DNA of 39,266 nt from Geitlerinema sp. BBD 1991-9 (GCA_001657325.1 LWRO01000020.1:119941-159206), one strand, 5' to 3'. Shown: positions 15,606-24,517, numbered from the stretch's first letter. Notes: generated by a model not told the origin, from the letters alone. Numbers and translations are program-made.

Positions 15606-18590
15606 TCAAACCGTTACGTCCATTTTCGTGTACAGCAACAGTTCGCGATGGAGTTTGGGAAATGTGGGAAATCGATCGAGGATTTTCTGGGTCAGCTCGG
15701 GGGGTAAAAGAGCTGTTGCGATAATTCTCAACCAGAGTTTCAACACGAACCGCCGATGCTGCCATAACTGAGGCTCGTTCCGCAGTACCGTTGAAAACAA
15801 CCGAGCCGCCAGCCGACCTCGTTGTCGATCGACCTTCCCGTCGAGCGCTTTAAACGTGAGGTATTTGTAAGAATTCGCATAGGTTTGCCGTCGGTATAGC
15901 GGTAGCAATTCTGGCGTTTTCGTAAAGGGGGGATATTGCGAAGCACGACGAAAGGCAGCTTCTAGCACCCGCAACTGAGACCGTTCCATGCGTTCGACGT
16001 TGGCCGATTGCGAAGTGGGAACCTGTCGGTACAGCAGGTGTGCTTCGGGGACGCAGACGAAATGGAACTGTTCCGACAGGCGCAACCACATATCCCGATC
16101 TTCAGCCGGTGGGAAGGTTGGATTAAAGCCCTTTACCCGATAAAACGCCCCTCGCCACATCATCGCGTTCGATCCCCCGGCAATGAAATCGCTCAGGAGC
16201 AACTTCGGATAAATGTATCCATTACAACTGTAGTCGCATCCTCGATCGATATACTTGCCGTTTTCGTCGATCCAATCCACCCAACTGTAAGCCACAGCGG
16301 GTTTGCGGTTTTCATGACAGCGCTCCGAGTCCGTCGGGGGTTGCCAATCGACGATCGCCCGATACTGGGATTCGAGCTTGTCGCGCGTCCACAGATCGTC
16401 TGAGTCGAGAAAGGTGAAAAATTCGCCAGTGGCGTGACAGGCTCCGCGATTTCGGCTTTCGCCTTGGCCGGCGTTGGGATAGGAAAACACTTTAATGCGA
16501 TAGTCGTCGATACTCTTAACCACTTCAACGGTTCGATCGATCGATCCGTCGTCAATGACAATAATTTCAAAATCGGTGAAGGTTTGGTTTAACACCGATT
16601 CTAGGGTTTCGCGGATCGTGGTTTCGGCGTTGTAGGCGGGCATGATGACGGAAATCGCCGGGTACGGACGCGATCGCGTGTATTGGAACAGGTCTTCGGG
16701 ACGAAAACCGGGATTAGATTCCGGATACAGTTGTTGTGCGACGCGAGCGGACAGGGTACTGTGAGCGATCGAGGCTGCGGCGATCGAGGCGAGTAACTCG
16801 CGGTATTCGCCAACCGCCGGATCGATCGCGAGGAGCTGTTCGACAAACCGCACGGCTGCGCTACATTTTTCAGCCGTCCAAGGGCGTTGGAGCGATCGAT
16901 AGAGTAGATATTGATAAAGGTTTGCCAAACTCCGCGACCGCAGGACTTGAAAGGCTTGGGGCGCACGATCGAAGGCTTCGTCGAGGACTTGCAAACATTC
17001 GCGTTCGAGACGGACGACCTTCGAGGAAACGGAATCTGAGGTGAGGCGGTAGAGAATCTGAGCGCGGGGAACGCAGACGATAAAATGGCGAGCCGCTAAT
17101 TTTAGGAAAAGCGCCCAATCGTGAGCGATGAGCAAGGACTTATCGAAACCGCCCGCAGTAGCGAAGGCCTCGCGGCGGATGAGGGCGTTGGAACCGTTTT
17201 CTAAGAAATCTCCGAGTAATAGGTGAGACAATCCGTCGCCGTTGACGGTTAAGTGACTTCCCGATCGAACGAATTGTCCTGACTCGTCAATGTAATCCGT
17301 CCAACTGTAAGCCACGGCGGCATCGGGATGGGCTTCGAGGGCGTTGAGCTGTGCCTCGAGTTTGTCCGGTGTCCACCGATCGTCTGCATCGAGAAACGAG
17401 ACGTATTCGCCTAAGGTCTTTTCAAACCCGCGATTTCGGGCAGTTGAGGGGCCGGCGTTGGGAAACGAAAATACCCTCAAACGGATGTCTTCACAGGCTT
17501 GCAAGATTTCGAGCGTGTCATCGCTCGAACCGTCGTCGATAACGATGACCTCAAAATCCGTCCAAGTTTGGGCGAACAGCGAATCGAGCGTGTCGCGGAT
17601 GGTCGCTTCGCTGTTGTAGGCGGGAATCACGACAGAGATTTTCGGACGGGGATGGCGCTCGATCGACTGTGCGAAACATTCGGGATTCCAGGAGGGAAGG
17701 ACGGACGCAAGCCGCAATTCTCCTGTATTGGCTGCTGTTAACAACGCCGCCGAAATCGTCTCGGACTGCTGTCTAAATTGAGGATCGCGCTCGGCGATAA
17801 TGCGGACGAATCGAGTGGCGGCGGTGCGAGATCGAGGGGTGAGGTTGCCTCGAAACAGCCGATGGGCGAGAAACTTGTAAAGATTGTTCGAGCTTTTGGG
17901 TTTGAGGTAGTGGAGGTGTTCGGAGGTTCGATCGAAGGCGAGATCGAGTACGCTTTGCAAATCCCGTTCCCATCGATCGAACTCTAGTTCGCTGTCGGCC
18001 GTTTCCGCCGCCAACACCCCCACCGTCTGAGTGCAGACAAACTCGAATTCCGCCGCGAGGCGCAGACTCCAATCCCACACCGCTCCAAACCCCAGTTCCG
18101 GTGCGAGTTCGCCCACAGCGTCGATTGCCGATCGCCGGACTAATACATTCGACGGCGTTTCTAAAAAGTCCGTCAGCAGCAGAAACGGTAAAACGTTTCC
18201 CGAAACCGCCGTGCGACTGTCGGGACGAGTGACGGTGTCGTTTTCGTCTGTCCAGTCCGTCCAACAATAGGCGACCGCCGCGTTGGGATGTCGATCGAGT
18301 GCTGCTCGTTGTTGCTGTAACTTGTCAGATCTCCAGCGCTCTCCTCCGGTTAGAATCGCGACGAACGCTCCCGCCGCCGCTCGCAAACCGGCATTGATGC
18401 GTCCAACCGTCGATCGATCCTCGCAGGGGATGCAACGCACGTGGGTTTCCGCCAACGTGGAGGGCAAGGTATCGTCAGTGGGAAGCAGGATTTCAACATC
18501 GTCGATCGTTTGACTGAGTACTGATGCGATCGACCGATCGAGTGCCGCTCGATCGCGATCGACGGCAAGCACGACGGACAAACTCGGCAT
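15606..18590 (-). CDS. Triple-module family 2 glycosyltransferase
   Basis: A 994-residue protein made of three consecutive GT2 modules. Module 2 (about 316-545) has SVVIPAYNSE, IDDGSSD and DADD (401-404). Module 3 (about 645-900) has SVIMPAYNAE, IDDGSID and DSDD (729-732). Module 1 (about 3-230) has the same architecture (SVVLAVDRD, RSDKLQQQRAALDRHPNAAVAYCWTDW) but lacks both acidic motifs: LPTDDT stands for IDDGS, and TGGE (81-84) stands for DADD, so it is probably inactive or structural. Each module ends in a helical segment with a conserved basic patch. It is the first gene of the minus-strand cluster and would add at least two sugars, perhaps alternately, as in polysaccharide synthases with paired sites. 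Acceptor unknown. Confidence 0.9.
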   Translation of the reverse strand: MPSLSVVLAVDRDRAALDRSIASVLSQTIDDVEILLPTDDTLPSTLAETHVRCIPCEDRSTVGRINAGLRAAAGAFVAILTGGERWRSDKLQQQRAALDRHPNAAVAYCWTDWTDENDTVTRPDSRTAVSGNVLPFLLLTDFLETPSNVLVRRSAIDAVGELAPELGFGAVWDWSLRLAAEFEFVCTQTVGVLAAETADSELEFDRWERDLQSVLDLAFDRTSEHLHYLKPKSSNNLYKFLAHRLFRGNLTPRSRTAATRFVRIIAERDPQFRQQSETISAALLTAANTGELRLASVLPSWNPECFAQSIERHPRPKISVVIPAYNSEATIRDTLDSLFAQTWTDFEVIVIDDGSSDDTLEILQACEDIRLRVFSFPNAGPSTARNRGFEKTLGEYVSFLDADDRWTPDKLEAQLNALEAHPDAAVAYSWTDYIDESGQFVRSGSHLTVNGDGLSHLLLGDFLENGSNALIRREAFATAGGFDKSLLIAHDWALFLKLAARHFIVCVPRAQILYRLTSDSVSSKVVRLERECLQVLDEAFDRAPQAFQVLRSRSLANLYQYLLYRSLQRPWTAEKCSAAVRFVEQLLAIDPAVGEYRELLASIAAASIAHSTLSARVAQQLYPESNPGFRPEDLFQYTRSRPYPAISVIMPAYNAETTIRETLESVLNQTFTDFEIIVIDDGSIDRTVEVVKSIDDYRIKVFSYPNAGQGESRNRGACHATGEFFTFLDSDDLWTRDKLESQYRAIVDWQPPTDSERCHENRKPAVAYSWVDWIDENGKYIDRGCDYSCNGYIYPKLLLSDFIAGGSNAMMWRGAFYRVKGFNPTFPPAEDRDMWLRLSEQFHFVCVPEAHLLYRQVPTSQSANVERMERSQLRVLEAAFRRASQYPPFTKTPELLPLYRRQTYANSYKYLTFKALDGKVDRQRGRLAARLFSTVLRNEPQLWQHRRFVLKLWLRIIATALLPPELTQKILDRFPTFPKLHRELLLYTKMDVTV

Positions 18591-18827
18591 AATGGTTGCT
18601 ATGGTTTGAAAATCAGCGACAAAAGCCCGTTCAAAGCCTATCTCGAAGCGATTCTACCCGCGATCGCGACACCCCTACTTCAGTGGAAGAAAATCGTTGC
18701 CCCGATCCTAACACCTGATATCTTCACACCGCAAACGGGGCCGTCCGTCGCGGGATTGTCTTGAAAGCGGCAGTTTCCGGGAAAATGCCGATCGTCCGAC
18801 AGGAGTTTGATAACGCTCGGGTAATCG

Positions 18828-19397
18828 TTATGTTGACGTTAAGCTTTCAAGTTGCGAGACGACCCGATCGAGTTCTCGAACGACTGGCGTTGACTCGATC
18901 GCTTGGAGTACCTCGACGAGGGCGCGATAGTACCACAAACTCCCCGCTTTCCCACCCCGAAAACGCTCCCAAATTGCTTCGCCGACAAGGTCGTAGTCTT
19001 TCAGGATCGATCGAGCGTTGTATAGCTTATCCGATGCTGATACTAAACGAACTGAGGGAGATGCCGTTTTTAATTTGGCTAGATACGCTTCTTTGCGTTC
19101 GCGCCACGGGGGTTTCGGCGTCGTGTAAGAATCCGTACACCCTTCGACGAGATCTGCAACTCGATCGCCAAAACGGCGGCGGATTTCTAACCCCACTGAC
19201 GCGCCGCCACAGTCTTCAATGGCATCGTGAAGTAGAGCTGCGATCGCCTCGTCTTCATCAGCCCCGTATTCGAGGGCGAGACTAGCAACGCCCAGGGGAT
19301 GAGCGATATAGGGTACGCCTGAACCTTTACGAACTTGTTCGGCGTGTAGTTCTGTTGCCCAAACTAGAGCATTTGTAAAACGTTGAGAGAGTTGCAT
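18828..19397 (-). CDS. HD-domain hydrolase resembling small alarmone hydrolases (MESH1-like)
   Basis: A 189-residue protein consisting of one HD domain. The metal-binding pattern fits the RelA/SpoT hydrolase and MESH1 arrangement: His33 (YIAHPLGVA), His57-Asp58 (LLHDAIED) and Asp123 (VSASDKLYNARS). FGDRVADLVEGCTDS is also typical of the alarmone hydrolase branch. The predicted reaction is removal of the 3'-pyrophosphate from (p)ppGpp; a different phosphohydrolase substrate is possible. No synthetase domain is attached. The gene lies 237 bp upstream of the glycan cluster on the same strand, with its own AT-rich upstream region (19398-19571). Confidence 0.8.
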   Translation of the reverse strand: MQLSQRFTNALVWATELHAEQVRKGSGVPYIAHPLGVASLALEYGADEDEAIAALLHDAIEDCGGASVGLEIRRRFGDRVADLVEGCTDSYTTPKPPWRERKEAYLAKLKTASPSVRLVSASDKLYNARSILKDYDLVGEAIWERFRGGKAGSLWYYRALVEVLQAIESTPVVRELDRVVSQLESLTST

Positions 19398-19571
19398 GAG
19401 AGTTTTTTTATAATTAATAAATCAAAAAAATTTTGCAATTTTAAATTGTCTATAAGTAGCATTTCATGAAATAAAGTTTGATGGATTTTAATGAAGTTTG
19501 ATAAAGTTTTAGATATAAAAAATCTCGACCTTGCAACGCCAGTCGAGATCGCTTTCAATTCAAACTTGAGG

Positions 19572-20105
19572 CTAGTTTTCCAAAATCTTAACGTCGATCA
19601 CGCTGCCGTTAAAATTGTAAGTTTTACCTTCAAGTTCGACGGGCGTGCCAATTTTAAGCTTACTATTCCCCAAAACCGGCCCGTTATCCGTCATTTGGGC
19701 ATTTCCTCCCAATTTCACCATCATGTTAATGCTGTAGAGTTCTTCCGAACGCGGATCGGGGAGAGCTTGAACTGAACCGTCGGGTTGAGGAATTGCCAGC
19801 GCGCGGGGAAGACGTTCTACACTTTTGATATCGATCGATCCGTAAGGCTGATTGCGAATAACGATATTGGTTTTCCCTTCTTGGCTCAAGGTTTCCACAA
19901 AACCGTTGGGATCGAGAACGCTCAAACCACGAACGATAACCGTAACTTCAACGGGTTTCGTGGTCGTGTTAATTTGAGCCACAGAACCCGAAGTCCCCGG
20001 AAACAGGAAAATACCCACGAACACCATTAAAATGACAGCGATCGCGCCGACATCGAGAATACTGACTTTACCGAACAGGCGACCTTTAGAATCGAGAAGT
20101 TTCAT
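19572..20105 (-). CDS. DUF4330 protein with one membrane anchor
   Basis: A 177-residue protein beginning MKLLDSKGRLFGKVSILDVG, the characteristic start of DUF4330 proteins. One membrane helix (about 18-37) follows, then a soluble domain with KPVEVTVIVRGLSVLDP and LKIGTPVELEGKTYNFNG. The function of the family is not established. The frame remains open upstream to 20264, but the family N-terminus fixes the ATG at 20105. It is divergent from the M48 protease, with 223 bp between the starts. Confidence 0.88.
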   Translation of the reverse strand: MKLLDSKGRLFGKVSILDVGAIAVILMVFVGIFLFPGTSGSVAQINTTTKPVEVTVIVRGLSVLDPNGFVETLSQEGKTNIVIRNQPYGSIDIKSVERLPRALAIPQPDGSVQALPDPRSEELYSINMMVKLGGNAQMTDNGPVLGNSKLKIGTPVELEGKTYNFNGSVIDVKILEN

Positions 20106-20328
20106 CGGCGAAAGGGAGACACCAAGAATTAATTGACGATGGAAGATTGCTGACGATGCGCCTGCGAAGACGCTTCGAGATCGAGCAACCCGATCGAATT
20201 GATTATGACACGATTCGATCGCGCTGGATCGACAGACGGCTCGGTTCACCGAAATGTTCGTCAAAAGGCAACTGCTTCGACCTTCACACCGTCAATAATA
20301 AAAAAGAGGTTCTCGCACTAGATTCACG

Positions 20329-21165
20329 ATGTTTAGGAAACGAGATGCTTTCAAACGACCGATTCCCTACGTTCTGTTATCGGCATTCGTTGCAATTGGA
20401 GTTTTGCTGACGTCCAATCCCGCTGTCTTAGGATTTTCGATTTGGGACGTTCTGCCAAGTGCCGTTCAGGTCGTTCAACTCTCTACAATGTCTGACGAAC
20501 AGGAGGTCGCCATTGGATCGCAAATTAACGATCGACTGCTTGAAAACGACATCGCATTGTATCAAAATTCTCAGGTGGTCGAATACGTCGATCGAATCGG
20601 ACAGCGACTCGTCCGGGTTAGCGATCGAGCCGATCTTCCCTTTACCTTTCAAGTGGTCGAAGACGATCGCGTGAATGCTTTTGCCACCCTTGGCGGCTTC
20701 GTGTACGTCCACACCGGATTACTACGGGAAGCGGAAAACGAAGCCGAACTCGCCGGAGTCATTGCTCACGAAATCGGCCACATCGTCGAACGCCACGCGA
20801 TCGAAAAGATGAAACAAGCGGCCATCGCCCAAGGCCTTCTCAACGCAGCGGGCATCGATGCCGATGCCCTCGTCCAAATCGGCTACGAACTGGCGATTCG
20901 CCGTCCGAGTAGTCGATCGGCGGAATACGAGGCCGATGACGTGGGGCTAGCACTCATCGAGTCCGCAGGATACGCCCCCATTGGCATGGTGAACTTCTAT
21001 CACAAGCTGACCTCACAACCTTCAGCACCCGAATTTCTCAGCACCCACCCCAACACGAACGATCGAATTGTACGACTACAGCGCCAAATCGATCTCGCCA
21101 CCGCAACACGAGGGGACGGACTCGATCGAGAGGCCTATCGCCGTCAAATTCAATCGTTGCTTTAG
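20329..21165 (+). CDS. M48 family zinc metalloprotease with export signal
   Basis: A 278-residue protein with an N-terminal hydrophobic segment (about 13-37; signal peptide or anchor) and an M48 peptidase domain. The zinc motif HEIGH is at 147-151 and the third ligand lies in RSAEYEADDVG (Glu199/Glu201). The C-terminal FLSTHPNTNDRIVRLQ is a signature of the periplasmic BepA/YcaL-like branch, involved in quality control of outer-membrane proteins in other bacteria; that role is inferred. BepA's C-terminal TPRs are absent, so YcaL or LoiP is the closer type. Confidence 0.9.
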   Translation: MFRKRDAFKRPIPYVLLSAFVAIGVLLTSNPAVLGFSIWDVLPSAVQVVQLSTMSDEQEVAIGSQINDRLLENDIALYQNSQVVEYVDRIGQRLVRVSDRADLPFTFQVVEDDRVNAFATLGGFVYVHTGLLREAENEAELAGVIAHEIGHIVERHAIEKMKQAAIAQGLLNAAGIDADALVQIGYELAIRRPSSRSAEYEADDVGLALIESAGYAPIGMVNFYHKLTSQPSAPEFLSTHPNTNDRIVRLQRQIDLATATRGDGLDREAYRRQIQSLL

Positions 21166-21198
21166 GTGTCAACGCATTGGACGTTACAGTACTGGGCG

Positions 21199-21984
21199 TT
21201 ACAGCATTAAGATCGGAAAATTATTTTCTCGATCGTAGCGGGTCATATCTTCAAATTTCCGCAGTTCCGCCCGCGAAACACGGAAGGGGGGCGCGTTTTG
21301 GAAGGCCGCTTCGGCGCTTTCCGTGAGGGATTCCGACAGCGACGCGCGATCGAAATTCCCAGAGACATTGCCGAAGTAACCCAACGTCACGTGAGCCGTA
21401 AGATAATACTGCTGCTCGATGCCGAGACGTATCAATTCGGAATTTTGGTAAATTGCACGGCGCAGGCGAACCACTCGATCGTAAGAGGCTTCGTCCAGTG
21501 GAACCAGACACGCCGCGATCGCTCTCGTCATCACAGCAATACCAACCAATTTCCAGCGCACCGGATGCGCACCGCTGAGATGGGTTTGAGTGTCCTGGAA
21601 AATATTGGCGATACACTGGCGCAAGCGTTCGTCAAAGTCGGGAATCGTGGCAACTGCATCGCGGTAAGTGTTCTCCCAAATTAAATCGGCGAGGGTAACG
21701 TGAAAGCTGTCGGGAGGAACGGGAGCAAAAACGTTCGGGTCGAGATGAGCCGTTAGATTCTCTTGACAGGTACGCACAGCCTGGTAAAATTCGCCGTTGG
21801 TCGAATCGTCGCACCACGGCGGCGTAATGATGCTGTAACCGGGGAACGGTTTGGCTTGACGGCCGCCATCGGGATGGGGTGCGAACTTTGGAGATTCGAG
21901 AACGTGTTGAAGTGTCGTCGCGTGCGTGTTGGTTTGAATGAGGCGTGTAATTCGATCGAGATAAACTTGATAGGTATCGTCCAA
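21199..21984 (-). CDS. DUF1868 / 2H phosphoesterase-like protein
   Basis: A 261-residue protein with two H-x-T motifs, FHVTLADL (His95) and AHVTLGYFG (His198). This is the paired arrangement of the 2H phosphoesterase superfamily (RNA ligase/cyclic phosphodiesterase-like), and the N-terminal FPGYSIITPPW fits DUF1868. Such proteins hydrolyse 2',3'-cyclic phosphates or related esters; the substrate here is unknown. It is convergent with the M48 gene, with 33 bp between the stop codons. Confidence 0.75.
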   Translation of the reverse strand: MDDTYQVYLDRITRLIQTNTHATTLQHVLESPKFAPHPDGGRQAKPFPGYSIITPPWCDDSTNGEFYQAVRTCQENLTAHLDPNVFAPVPPDSFHVTLADLIWENTYRDAVATIPDFDERLRQCIANIFQDTQTHLSGAHPVRWKLVGIAVMTRAIAACLVPLDEASYDRVVRLRRAIYQNSELIRLGIEQQYYLTAHVTLGYFGNVSGNFDRASLSESLTESAEAAFQNAPPFRVSRAELRKFEDMTRYDRENNFPILML

Positions 21985-22074
21985 GGTAAATTCCTCTTAA
22001 AACCCTTTTCTATTCTGCATTATGGGCGATTTCGCGGTCGGGAAACACAAAAATTTATAAAACTGTTTGCGTCG

Positions 22075-22166
22075 AGGAGGTGGGGAGATGAGGAGGTGGG
22101 GAGATCGTAGATTGTCCAGTCACGACATTCCCTCCCTATCCCATCACCCCATCATCCCATCACCCA
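22075..22166. repeat. Second copy of the GGTGGGGAG / CATCACCCC inverted element
   Basis: A G-rich arm GGAGGTGGGGAGATGAGGAG is followed by a centre with GATTGTCCAG and then a C-rich arm of repeated CCCATCACC/CCCATCATC. The architecture and centre match the element at 2511-2596. Confidence 0.5.
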
Positions 22167-22214
22167 GTCGCCTGGTTATCCATTCCTAGAGCGCCCGTAC
22201 AGAAGTAATGGTAG

Positions 22215-22278
22215 GGTGTGTTACGCGGGTGAAAAATGGGTGGGAAATCCAGTTCGTGAGATTTCCGCGTAACGCACC
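22215..22278. repeat. Inverted repeat with 14-bp arms (GGTGTGTTACGCGG)
   Basis: GGTGTGTTACGCGG (22215-22228) and CCGCGTAACGCACC (22265-22278) pair over 14 bp with one mismatch around a 36-bp loop. The same words (GCGTTACGCGG and ACACACCCTACG) reappear at 27945-28003, suggesting a dispersed small element. Confidence 0.7.
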
Positions 22279-22305
22279 AAGCACTTTTGTACCGCTGCTC
22301 TAGAA

Positions 22306-23283
22306 ATGCCAATTTACGTTTATTGGGGAGAAGACGATTTTGCTCGAGAGCGGGAAGTGAAGGCTTTGCGCGATCGAATTCTCGATCCGAACTGGGGATC
22401 GTTTAACTTCGATAAAATCCCCCCCGAAAATCCCAATGCCTCGATCGAGGGACTCAATCAAGCCATGACTCCCCCGTTTGGAGGCGGAGGACGACTCGTT
22501 TGGCTGGTTGAAACGCGAGTGTGTCATCAATGTTCGGCTGAACTGTTGAAGGAATTGCAGCGCAGCGTTAAGGCGATTCCCGATACATCGGTCTTGCTGC
22601 TGACTACACGCCAAAAACCTGACAGTCGCCTCAAATCGACGAAACTTTTAAAGGAGGTTGCTGAGTTTCGTGAGTTTTCCCCCATTCCACCTTGGAAAAC
22701 CGAGATGTTAGAAAAACGGGTGCGGGACGTTGCTAGAGAACTTGGCGTGAAGCTCACCTCAGACGCTTCAACCCTCCTCGCTGAAGCCGTGGGAAACGAC
22801 ACGCGCCAACTGTTTGGCGAGTTGGAAAAACTCCAACTTTACGTTGGAGAGGGTTTGGTTAAAGCCGAAGCCGTCGAACAGTTGGTGACAGCAACTGCGC
22901 AAAACAGCTTACAACTGGCTAAAGCGATCCGACACGGACGGGTTGAGGTCGCGTTGGATTTAGTTTCCGATCTCATTGCACGCAACGAACCCGTTCTGCG
23001 AATTGTCGCTACGTTGACGGGACAATTTCGGATGTGGCTTTGGGTCAAGTTAATGGTGGAATCGCGAGAACGAGATGATAAAGCCATTGCTGTAGCGGCC
23101 GATCTGGGTAACCCCAAGCGCGTTTATTTTTTACGTCAGGAAGTCGATCGAATTTCGCTGGCACAATTGCAGCAAACACTCCCCGTCTTGCTGACGTTGG
23201 AAGCACAACTCAAACGAGGGGCAGATGAAATCGCAACCCTTCAAATGAAGGTGATAGAATTGTGCGGGATTTGTTGTAAGTAG
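22306..23283 (+). CDS. holA: DNA polymerase III subunit delta
   Basis: A 325-residue clamp-loader subunit that opens the beta clamp during replication. The N-terminus IYVYWGEDDFAREREV is the family start. FSPIPPWKTEMLEKRVRDVARELGV and ATAQNSLQLAKAIRHGRVEVALDLVSDLIARNEPVLRIVATLTGQFR match the second and third domains of delta. As expected for delta, no Walker A motif is seen. A lipoprotein gene starts 12 bp downstream. Confidence 0.93.
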   Translation: MPIYVYWGEDDFAREREVKALRDRILDPNWGSFNFDKIPPENPNASIEGLNQAMTPPFGGGGRLVWLVETRVCHQCSAELLKELQRSVKAIPDTSVLLLTTRQKPDSRLKSTKLLKEVAEFREFSPIPPWKTEMLEKRVRDVARELGVKLTSDASTLLAEAVGNDTRQLFGELEKLQLYVGEGLVKAEAVEQLVTATAQNSLQLAKAIRHGRVEVALDLVSDLIARNEPVLRIVATLTGQFRMWLWVKLMVESRERDDKAIAVAADLGNPKRVYFLRQEVDRISLAQLQQTLPVLLTLEAQLKRGADEIATLQMKVIELCGICCK

Positions 23284-23295
23284 GGAAGTGGGGCT

Positions 23296-23730
23296 ATGAG
23301 TCGGCGGAGTTGGATAGCTGGAATCCTTGCATTTTCACTGCTAACGGGTTGTGGTGGACAGAACGAGATTCAGACTCCTGAAAAGATGGACAAACCGACA
23401 TCAGCCAAGGCTTACGCACAAGCAGTCTGGGACATCGAATCACAACGCGAGATCGTTTATGCAGAGATCGCTGAAACGATCGATTCAGACATTTTGGAAC
23501 AAATTCGCTGCGATCGACCGAATCGTGTGAACGAGCTTTCGCGAGAGGCACGGCGTGCAGTGGTCGAGTACTGCAACGTGGCTGAGGAGATCGTTGCTAA
23601 CAACCAACTGACCGTCACGTGGTTTAACAACATGACGCAGCAAATGTTGGAAGATGAGGAGTTTCAGGAACTCGTTGATGGGGAGTTTCTGCGACTACAA
23701 AACGAGCGAGAATCTCGAGAAGATTCGTAA
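23296..23730 (+). CDS. DUF4168-like lipoprotein
   Basis: A 144-residue protein. Residues 1-19 form a lipoprotein signal (MSRRSWIAGILAFSLLTGC, acylated Cys19). The rest is acidic and helical: KAYAQAVWDIESQREIVYAEIAE, then VEYCNVAEEIVANNQLTVTWFNNMTQQM, the pattern of DUF4168 proteins. Function unknown; location should be a membrane surface facing the periplasm. It starts 12 bp after holA and is probably cotranscribed with it. Confidence 0.75.
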   Translation: MSRRSWIAGILAFSLLTGCGGQNEIQTPEKMDKPTSAKAYAQAVWDIESQREIVYAEIAETIDSDILEQIRCDRPNRVNELSREARRAVVEYCNVAEEIVANNQLTVTWFNNMTQQMLEDEEFQELVDGEFLRLQNERESREDS

Positions 23731-23918
23731 TTTGAACGTTCTTTCGTGCTACATCGCTGGGTTTTATGGTACTGCTTGGTGGCAAAGTGTCGATCGTACA
23801 AGCTGTTAAATTCAGTGCCTTGGATGTACCCATGCACTTTTTCGCGATCTACGTTTCACGCTCTACGTTTTACACTCTAAAGTTCGCGATCTGACAGAAG
23901 AGGGATAATATCCCAAGT

Positions 23919-24260
23919 TTAATATCGCGGTAGCGTTCGATCGACGACAATTGCATACGCATCAATACCGCCAGCCACGTTAAAAATCTTGGTAAATCCT
24001 TGCATCGTCAACCACTGACACACGTAAGCCGATCGAATACCGTGGTGACAGATAACGAGGGTTTCAACGTCCGGATCGAATCGATCGAGAATTTGAGGTA
24101 TCCACTCGTTCACCTGACTCATTGGAAGATTGGTAAATCCTTCAATCTCGACAATCTCGACTTCTTCCGGTTCGCGCACGTCGATGAGTTGCAACGCTCC
24201 AAATTGACTGGCAAGACGCTCGGCAAGTTCTTCTACACTAATAGATGGAGGCATTTGCAT
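23919..24260 (-). CDS. Single-domain rhodanese
   Basis: A 113-residue rhodanese-like sulfurtransferase. ISVEELAERLASQ opens the domain, LIDVREPEEVEI is the CH2A-type motif, and the active-site loop is CHHGIRS with the persulfide-carrying Cys71. ICHHGIRSAYVCQWLTMQGF and NVAGGIDAY complete the fold. It would transfer sulfane sulfur to cyanide or thiols or deliver it to a biosynthetic partner; the loop composition does not settle the acceptor. No sulfur-metabolism gene is directly adjacent, but a molybdopterin enzyme lies 257 bp upstream on the same strand. Confidence 0.93.
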   Translation of the reverse strand: MQMPPSISVEELAERLASQFGALQLIDVREPEEVEIVEIEGFTNLPMSQVNEWIPQILDRFDPDVETLVICHHGIRSAYVCQWLTMQGFTKIFNVAGGIDAYAIVVDRTLPRY

Positions 24261-24517
24261 TGATGTTTGTTGTTTTTTGTCGTTATAGTTTCTGAAGAAA
24301 CGCGATGCACTTACAATTGGCAGTCTTAAAATTCGTGATTCTTTGATAAATTCAGATCTGCAAAAACATATTTATAGTCTTATCAAAAACTCACCTATTT
24401 TAATTCGATTAGAGCCTCTTCAATGAGGGGTTGGATGGTATTTAAATCTGATAGAAACGCAACAAAACTCTCTCACAACAAGATAGTTCGGTGTCGTACA
24501 ACACCTTTCAGCCAGTC

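Larger units (their letters stand above)
21985..22305. other. Intergenic region with two repeat elements before holA
   Basis: These 321 bp lie between divergent genes and contain no credible coding sequence. They hold a G-rich/C-rich inverted element (22075-22166) and a long hairpin-forming inverted repeat (22215-22278). The holA start at 22306 has no clear ribosome binding site, and no sigma-70 promoter could be picked with confidence. Confidence 0.7.

Noticed and set aside
20106-20264. Longer start for the DUF4330 gene
   Set aside because: DUF4330 proteins begin with MKLLDSKGRLFGKV at 20105; the extension looks non-coding.
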